The position numbers and the translations under genes are program-made. DNA of 64,000 nucleotides from Hibiscus mutabilis (Eukaryota; Streptophyta; Magnoliopsida; Malvales; Malvaceae), in contig CM033726.1 in NCBI GenBank assembly GCA_019671005.1, positions 21,761,657-21,825,656 on the forward strand. The letters are read 5' to 3'. Below are positions 57,444 through 64,000 of the stretch, one piece after another; position 1 is the stretch's first letter, and each line of letters begins with the position of its first letter. A model generated the notes under the pieces. That model ran no database searches and was not told the DNA's origin. It saw only the letters and a list, made by a program, of their open reading frames with translations.

Positions 57444-60380
57444 AAAAGTGAGGGAGAAGGTTTTGAATCTCGATCTATGTCCATTGGAGCCATCATGAAC
57501 GACACCGCCGCCATCATTGGAAAGGTCTCATTGAGATGAGTTCAACGGTGGTCGCCACGTTGTTGTTCGAGCTGTCGTTCCCCGGAGTGAGAAAGAATAA
57601 GTTTTGGTGAGATCTAGTTCAGCATGTTCCAGCCGTCACTACCGTGAATGGAGGCCACCGCTGGAACCACCAGCCTGAGAACTGTCGGTCTAGAGCTCGC
57701 CGTCGCTAGCCGACCACCAGAGGCTACGCCGCCGCCTGCGCGAGGGCGTGGGCTGGTGTACACTGTTTTCCAGTGTACCTTGCTACACTGGATTCTTGCC
57801 CCCGGGTGCATGCAACTTATCCTGCACCTGTGCCGCACTGAATCACCAAGAGCTTTGACCAGCCCTCTAACCTATTGACCGTCTGTGACTTTTTTTGAGG
57901 GACCCTACCTGGGGGTTTCTCGTTGTTTTGGATCCATTGGTGCAGTCCATTTTGCTAAATTCAAACCCGATAAGCTATTTTCACGCATTTGACCTTGTGA
58001 ATTGAATAGGAGATGCATAAATTAATGTATATTCACAATTGTTGATATACGAGGATTGATCGAGTTTGGATATCAGATCGAGTGAATTTCTTGAGAAGCT
58101 CAAATGAGGATTTTAGCGATCTCGGATTAAGGTTAGTGCATCTCAAACTCTGAAATGCTTTATGAGCATCATAAGTGTAATTGCTTTGCATGTTAGTGGT
58201 TGCAAATTAGGGGATGAACAATAAACATGTGTTGCTATTGTTAGATCGAGGCTTGATGACTATTTGGATGCTTGATGAGCTTGAGAATGTTCGAGTCGGT
58301 TATGCACTTTAGAGACTGTATATGATTGTCTGAATATCTGTATGATTATTTGGTTGTATGATTGGGTGACTGATTGTTATATGATGATGCCTTGTGTGCT
58401 AGCGAAATAAATTAATATATTTGATTGAATTTTGGTTAGAGACAATACTGATAATTATTCGATTAAATGGATAAAAAAGTTGGTAAGGGATAATAATTAA
58501 TTAAGTACGCTAGCAACATACTTAAATAACTTTCATAAGCTTTAGGGGCTGCATAAGCATATTCGAGTATCGTTACCTGCTGATCTCAATAATCAAAATG
58601 CTAGATAAAGATGATTTAGTATAAAAAGTGAGAGGGGTTGTGAAGGGAGTATCGGTACGCTTTCCCGTGTATTGGTACCCCTTGCATATTAAGGATTCCA
58701 GTAATGCTTTCGTTTACCGGTATACAAGGGGCATATCGGTAAGCAGTGTTACATTGCCTGGGAGAAGCTTAGCATACCGGTACACGTAGGTAAGAGTATG
58801 GGTTAGAATCGGTACGGGGTGATCTGAGTACCGATAGTGTGTATCAATACGGGGTAGAGCGTATCGGTACGGCTTAAGGGTTAAATTCTTTCAAACCCAA
58901 CATTGAGTATCGATACCCATGGATGAGTAGCAGTACCTATAGGGGCCTACCGATACCCATGTAGGAGTATTGGTACTCGTTGGGCAATCTGCCCAAGAAA
59001 TTTAAGGTTGCGTTCAGGGGTTCAATAATTTGAGGTAAAGGGCCCTAGGGCCGGTTAAGGTGTAAAATGAATATTAAAACTGAGAAGATGGAGAATTAAA
59101 CCCCGTGTATGAAATAAATGGCTAATGACTCGTTATATTAGGTAAGCTATAAGAAGTAGTAACTCATAGGGATCCTTGGTGGATCGATTGATGTTGTGTG
59201 GTAATTTAGGCCCTTGTTGTGTGCTTAAGGGGCGCTTATAAGGTTAAGTCTTATTGAATAATGAGATAAATTATTGAGAACGGCTAATGTGTATCTTCAT
59301 AAATATGCTAACAAATAAATAAGTTTAATGGGGTAGCATAATAAATGATAGAAACCATAAGGTAACGCAAGTGTGTTAGAGTTGTGTGCGGTATGATCCT
59401 TGTGTCGAGGTTGTGTGTTGTGTGGTGACTAGGGTCCTTGCTGTGTACTGATAGGACACCTAGATAGTTGAGTCTTCCCTTATTGTTGGGATTCATATAC
59501 CCTAAAGTGCGTTGCAACACCTTAAAGATTTTCGAATGTAGGATCTCGATGCTTATGTGGACGCGGGCCTCGGATGCTTGATGAGGAATCCCAAGCATGA
59601 ATGTAGGATCCCGATGCTATGTGGACACGAGCCTCATCCCTTGAGTATAGGATCCTGATTCTTTGTGGACGTGAGCCTTACTCATAGTGTAGGATCCCGA
59701 TGCTTTATGGATGCATGCCTCACTTAGAGTGTACGATCCTGATGCTTTGTGGACGCAGGCGTCACTCCAAATTTTATGGTTATGTCTCTGTGCGTGTCTC
59801 GCTCGGATGACCTAGTGGGATCCCGAGTATGTCTTGTCCTCGTGGGCCATATATGATGTTTTGCTATGCTGAGAGCATGTATTAAGGTGGCTAGCGGTAG
59901 CGCCACATGTTTATTTACCTCTTCTTATTGCTCGTACTAGCTTGCATGCTTATGTTTATGATTAGGATAAAGTATAGTAAAGTAGATGTGTACCACTAAG
60001 CTTTATAAGCTTAGCACTCGGAATTGTTGTTTTCGTGCGTAGGTTGATCGTGGGATCGAGGAGCACTGTCTGTATGAGATTCCAACAAGCAGCGTTGTCA
60101 GAGTATGATGCTTGTATTTAGTGGGTTGTGTATTCATAGAACCTTACACGTATGAGTCTGTAATCTTTATTTTAAATTGTATTAATCAAGTCAAATATTT
60201 AAATGTTTTATTTAATTGGAGCTCCTTGTAAATGTTTTAATCATATGTATATTTATTTTGATTTGTGGTTTTAAATATTTTTGGTAATTATTTTATTTGG
60301 GCTAAACCAAGTTGAGAAAATTTTATGATTTTGGTTTGGGTTTTAGGCCCAAATGTGATATCTGGGTCGAGGGTGTTACA
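57444..60380 (+). mobile_element. E7 right LTR, main part
   Basis: Collinear with about 43108-46103. It contains the GC-rich part (57450-57910), palindrome cluster (58645-58980), minisatellite (59537-59769) and hairpin-AG module (59997-60042). It ends GGGTGTTACA, then the TSD TTGTG. Confidence 0.92.
59997..60042 (+). promoter_or_regulatory. Hairpin plus acceptor-like AG, E7 right LTR
   Basis: TAAGCTT-TAT-AAGCTTA (59997-60013), AG at 60041-60042, 29 nt past the hairpin. Compared with the left LTR, one base pair is G-C there and A-T here. Confidence 0.45.
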
Positions 60381-61813
60381 TTGTGTATGCAAATATGTGG
60401 ATTGTTTTAAATATAAGTGATCGTGTTTGGACTACTTTGAGTGTAATCGAACATGCTTGGACCGTTTTAAATATAATTGAACATGTTTAGACTGTTTTGA
60501 ATGTCCAAATGTATAAAATAATTGATGGACTATGTTGGATAAGCTCGAGGAAATAGTGGGCTGTTTCGAAAATAAATATGTATGTATCTAAATCAGGATG
60601 GTTTCACATGCAAATAAGTATGTATTGGAGTGTTTTGTATATACACACGTGTATCTTAATATGAATTGATATAACTTAATCCTATTATTAAATTAAGAGT
60701 AAAGTTGGTGTCTTAAGTTGTTAACATGATTGAAATTTATAATTGACTTCAAGTCAAACTTCACCTTATTTCAGACTCTAATTTGGTAACTTACGAGACA
60801 AGCAATAGATAGCTTTGATAGTTTATGCTCGATAATACATGACAAGAAGTTCAGATTAAAGATATGTAGATTGTTGAATGAATTAAGGAGATATTGGGCT
60901 GTTTTGTGTAAACCTATGAAATAGGAATGGTTTGACATAAATGACTACTTCATGGACTGTTTTGCAAGGTATAAGTGTGTATACATAATTGATGGACTAA
61001 TTTTATTAAGATAAAATAAAAATGACATTGTGTTTCTAATGAGTAAACTATCTTGATAACTTATGAAACTAACATATCATGTCTTTGTTACATTAAGTTA
61101 ATGTCTTAGATGTCAAGAAATTATGTTAAGGTATTATAAGTATGTGTCAAGTAACCTAAGTTTTAATGGGCTACATTAAAGAGAAACCTTGAAAGTTATA
61201 AGTGAAATCAAAGATCTATTGTAATGACTTGCATAACAAGTAGTATGTATCTTGATTTTGAATATCCTTTGGGAAAATATATGAGCTTGTTCGGTTATTA
61301 CATGTGTACCAACATAGATATGACTTGTTGAGTATCTATGTGTATGTGTTTGTTTGATTAAACCTATTTATGATATGCTATATTAGATAGCTTGGGTGTA
61401 AGTATTATCTGTCTATGATATGTTATGTTAAATAGTTTGTTTGACAAATAATTTATGTCTATGGTATGCTAAGTGGGATAATTTGTGAATATGAAACCAT
61501 AACTTAGATATGTTATTTGTAATATCTTGAGTATTAAATAACTCTTGAACATGATATGTTATGCTCATTGTTTTTTATTTATAATTAAGTATCAATCTGG
61601 GTAAATGGATATGTATTGTGTGAGTAATCAAGTACATTTGGGTATACTTGGTTGTACATTGTATGTGTTTATGCTCAGGCCTAATTCGAATATCTTGTAG
61701 AAGAATTAGTACGTGTAGTGTTTTGTCCCTTAATGTCTAACCCTTGGTCCAAGCTTGTTATGTGAAAGGATAGATTATTGATTCACTCTAGTAGTCACTT
61801 TAAGCTACCTTGC

Positions 61814-61851
61814 TAAGCATAAGCTTACTCTATCCTTTCAATCCATTTTAG
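61814..61851 (+). promoter_or_regulatory. Hairpin plus acceptor-like AG, E6
   Basis: TAAGC-ATAA-GCTTA (61814-61827), then CTCTATCCTTTCAATCC and ATTTTAG with AG at 61850-61851, 24 nt past the hairpin. Confidence 0.5.
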
Positions 61852-62969
61852 GATGATTTTGCTTGTGTGTATTTTTGGAGCTTGGATGATATCACAAGTA
61901 TCGAGGTGTAAGTTCGTATTCTCCTTAAGAACTCCTAGATGGTGGCACATAGTCGTTATGAATGCATAATGCATTACAATTTCTTGTTTGATTTATATGT
62001 TATAAGCTTTATAATTTATTAAAGTTGTAATGGGCCCTTAATTATTCCTTAGTTGTTTATTATATGAGTTATATTTGCTAGTATGATTATATGGTTGTCT
62101 AAATATCTTTATGTGCCTTAAGTTGTTAGTTCTCCTTGATGTCACATGTGTATATGGATAATATAGATATATCTATTATCATGGTTTATACCCTAAAGAA
62201 ATAATAACTTAATTTGTAGGTTTAGATTGAAGGATAAATTAAACAATTGATTTGTATGAAGATGATTACACGCAATGTTTTGCTATGTGATAGTTATTTG
62301 TAACTAAAATTGATTGGTTTAAGATGTGAAATAACTTTGATCTTAGTAATTGAGTGCAACTAACACCTTATTGTAAATGGTCTATATTTATCCATGATTT
62401 CTTTTTGGATAAGCTATGTTTGACTCGATGTCTGAATACTTGTTACCATAGATATTTGTTTGATTGTGATAAGTGATGCTTAGTTAGAAATCTTGGATTT
62501 AAGTTTGAGTTTTAAATAACATGTAAGCTTAAAGATTATTAATTTATGATTCTCTGTTATCATGATAAATTGTCAAACACTGACTGAGATGTCTTAGAAA
62601 TGGATTAAAAGTATGCAAGTTTGTAGTTGAACCAAGATTAATGAAGTGCTTGAAGGAAAAGAAAGTTGTTCAATTAGTAGAAGAATGTAATAAACCTTTT
62701 AATTCAAAACATCTAATTTGTCAAGGCATGCTACAAAATAGTGATTGATGTACTTTGCTTGGTGTTTGTATTCTTGTGGGTACATGATTTGAAGTTGAGA
62801 ATAGACCTATTTCAATGTGTATACATATAAAAATTTTAAATTACTCTATTTTTTTTGAAAGCATGATCAGTTAATTGTACCTTTTTGATCAATAACCCTT
62901 GTAGTAATGTTCCTAAACACTTCCTAATTCGGTTTACTCTTAAACTGGGTTAGGGAGTGTTTTAGTTGG

Positions 62970-63261
62970 AGCGTGTTGGTCCAGTTGCTTATAGATTGAG
63001 GTTGCTGGTAGAGTTAGAGAAGATCATGATGTTTTCCATGTATCGATGCTTCAGAGGTATAGATCGGATCCTTCACACGCGATGCTTGTTGAGGAGATTG
63101 AGCTAAATCTGGATTTGACCTGTGATGAGGAGCCGGTTAGAATTCTGGATTCAAGCAGCAATGTTCTGCGTGGAAAGACCATAGAGTTGGTGAAGGTGTT
63201 GTGGCGACATCGTGGTGTCGAGGCATGAGATGTTTTTGCCATGCGACTTATACATTTGTTT
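62970..63261 (+). pseudogene. E5 integrase C-terminus and chromodomain, resumes after E6
   Basis: The frame continues exactly from 40377: FIGP-stop-EVL joins ERVGPVAYRLRL, then EKIHDVFHVSMLQRYRSD, PSHAMLVEEIELNLDL, RGKTIELVKVLWRHRGVEA and a stop, then a degraded AMRLIHLF end. Compared with E4 this is the integrase tail plus chromodomain. No PPT or LTR start follows; at about 63262 it jumps into mid-LTR sequence. Confidence 0.88.
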
Positions 63262-63312
63262 TAAATAGAAATGATTTTAAATGCATTGATGAGTGTTTTT
63301 GAGATTCCTCAC

Positions 63313-63351
63313 TAAGCTTATAGCTTACGCTCTCCTTTCTCATCAATGCAG
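63313..63351 (+). promoter_or_regulatory. Hairpin plus acceptor-like AG, E5 LTR
   Basis: TAAGCT-TAT-AGCTTA (63313-63327), then CTCTCCTTTCTCATC and AATGCAG with AG at 63350-63351, 24 nt past the hairpin. Confidence 0.5.
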
Positions 63352-63744
63352 AGACTCTATCAGAAAACGAGTAGGCAAGGGAGGATCCAAGGGCTGTAGC
63401 ATTTTCATGTATGGTTTTACAAATGCATAGTAGTAATAAGAGGTAATGTGACCAAGTTGTAATTGGGAGGTTTATTTTAGATACTCCCTGTTTGTACAAG
63501 TTATGTTTGATGTGTTGGACTTGTATGATGCATTATGTTTGGTTTTGAAGGGTGGCGAAACATTATGCATGCTTGGGTAGAAATCATGCCTATAGGATAT
63601 GTGTTTGGTTTTTAGATGTTGTGTATGATCTTTTACCATGCTTCTATGTCTGAGAAATTGATGTTTGTAAAGTTTTATGATTATTAGATGTTGATTGGAG
63701 TACGTTAGATTGAGCCAAAGTGTCATATGTTGGACCAAGAGGTC

Positions 63745-64000
63745 ATTACAGGTCTGTATGTACCGGTACGGGTCCTCACGGATCAGTACGTGGGGACCTG
63801 CCTCAGCTCAATCTGGGCAAAATTGCCTAGGCATATCGGTACGCGCAGCTGAAAAATAAGCATATGCCGGTACATGGGCAACCATATCGGTAAGCCCTTT
63901 AGCTACCAGAATCTAATATTTTCGAAAAATGCATACCCGTATCGGTACGCCTAAGGACCGTACCGATACGCCTTTGTAATTTTCATCCATTGCAATATGG
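63745..64000. repeat. Cluster of GTAYCGRTAC-like palindromes, E5 LTR
   Basis: Units such as TGTACCGGTACGG, CATATCGGTACGC and CGTATCGGTACGC recur to the window edge. Confidence 0.8.

Larger units (their letters stand above)
42873..60380 (+). mobile_element. E7: chromovirus with ~3.2-kb LTRs, inserted in E6
   Basis: Perfect TSD TTGTG at 42868-42872 and 60381-60385. Ends are TGTAACGACCC...GGGTGTTACA. Left LTR 42873-46103, PBS 46109, interior 46104-48213 plus an inverted portion 55153-56325, right LTR in two pieces (54904-55152 inverted; 57444-60380). The right LTR is split by E8, and an 8.1-kb inversion scrambled the middle. It is non-autonomous. Confidence 0.9.
40378..62964 (+). mobile_element. 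E6: large LTR-type insertion in E5 pol, split by E7
   Basis: Perfect TSD GTTGG at 40373-40377 and 62965-62969. The ends are TGTAATACCC...GGGAGTGTTTTA, a decayed chromovirus-style TG...CA pair. Native parts are 40378-42872 and 60386-62964, about 5.07 kb net. I see no PBS, PPT or pol domain in either part and no internal duplication of the ends, so a solo LTR is the simplest reading, though an unusually long one. It carries a strong donor-like ACAAG/GTAAGTAC at 41876 and the hairpin-AG module at 61814-61851. Confidence 0.75.
63262..64000 (+). mobile_element. E5 3' LTR, 5' part deleted, runs off the window
   Basis: Homologous to the E4 LTR from about 21990 onward: TCCTCACTAAG...CATCAATGCAGAG, TGGGAGGTTTATTTTAG-like stretch and a palindrome cluster from about 63745. 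The LTR start and PPT are missing, so a deletion joins the chromodomain end to mid-LTR. Confidence 0.8.

Noticed and set aside
62590..62760. Possible exon-like stretch in the right part of E6
   Set aside because: Short Lys/Glu-rich reading frames, but no splice-bounded open frame or recognisable protein; it is within TSD-bounded LTR sequence.

Overview
This is a stretch of plant nuclear heterochromatin, almost certainly from a dicot and most like Malvaceae/cotton. That taxon call rests on memory of the ORF1 (DUF7745-like) protein family of cotton Ogre-type elements and on LTR styles, not on a search. I found no host gene, rRNA, tRNA or CRISPR array. Nearly every base can be assigned to Ty3/gypsy LTR retrotransposons inserted into one another.

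I name the elements E1-E8 and S1. E5 (Tekay/Del-like chromovirus, + strand; 39109-40377 and 62970-64000) is the outermost host on the right. E2 (6797-39108) is a decayed chromovirus array, partial interior-LTR-interior-LTR, whose right end abuts the E5 RNase H region. The left LTR of E2 (starts 7971, ends 32177) is split by three insertions: S1, a solo-LTR-like block (8636-~11500, - strand); E3, a complete 6.0-kb Athila-like element (13039-19038, - strand, TSD GTACA); and E4, a full Tekay-like chromovirus (19804-31354, TSD GTGAT/ATGAT). The intact right LTR of E2 (35601-39108) serves as an empty-site control for all three. E1 (1-~6777, - strand) is the 5' part of an Ogre/Tat-like element, with LTR, PBS, an extra ORF upstream of gag, and the gag start. 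It abuts the E2 interior.

On the right, E5 pol is split by E6 (40378-62964, TSD GTTGG; about 5.07 kb net, probably a solo LTR). E6 is split by E7 (42873-60380, TSD TTGTG; chromovirus with ~3.2-kb LTRs), and the right LTR of E7 is split by E8 (TSD AAAAG). Later an inversion of about 8.1 kb (48214-~56325) broke one E8 LTR and the E7 interior, and E8 was amplified into a tandem LTR-interior-LTR-interior-LTR array.

No element looks autonomous. E4 has lost the RT catalytic box and carries stops, E3 lacks nearly all of pol, and E2, E5 and E7 are relics. The most interesting signal is a module shared by the LTRs of seven chromovirus-type elements: a short hairpin whose stem sequence varies but keeps pairing, followed after 23-24 nt (29 nt in E7) by a pyrimidine-rich tract and AG. 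In S1, E2 and E8 it is preceded by a related donor-like AAG/GTGAGT site. This suggests an LTR-borne intron acceptor. Two unrelated short palindromes (GTAYCGRTAC and TTGCCNNGGCAA) have also multiplied inside LTRs and, in E3, inside gag.

All boundaries come from reading by eye. TSD-supported ends are good to the base; the others are approximate.
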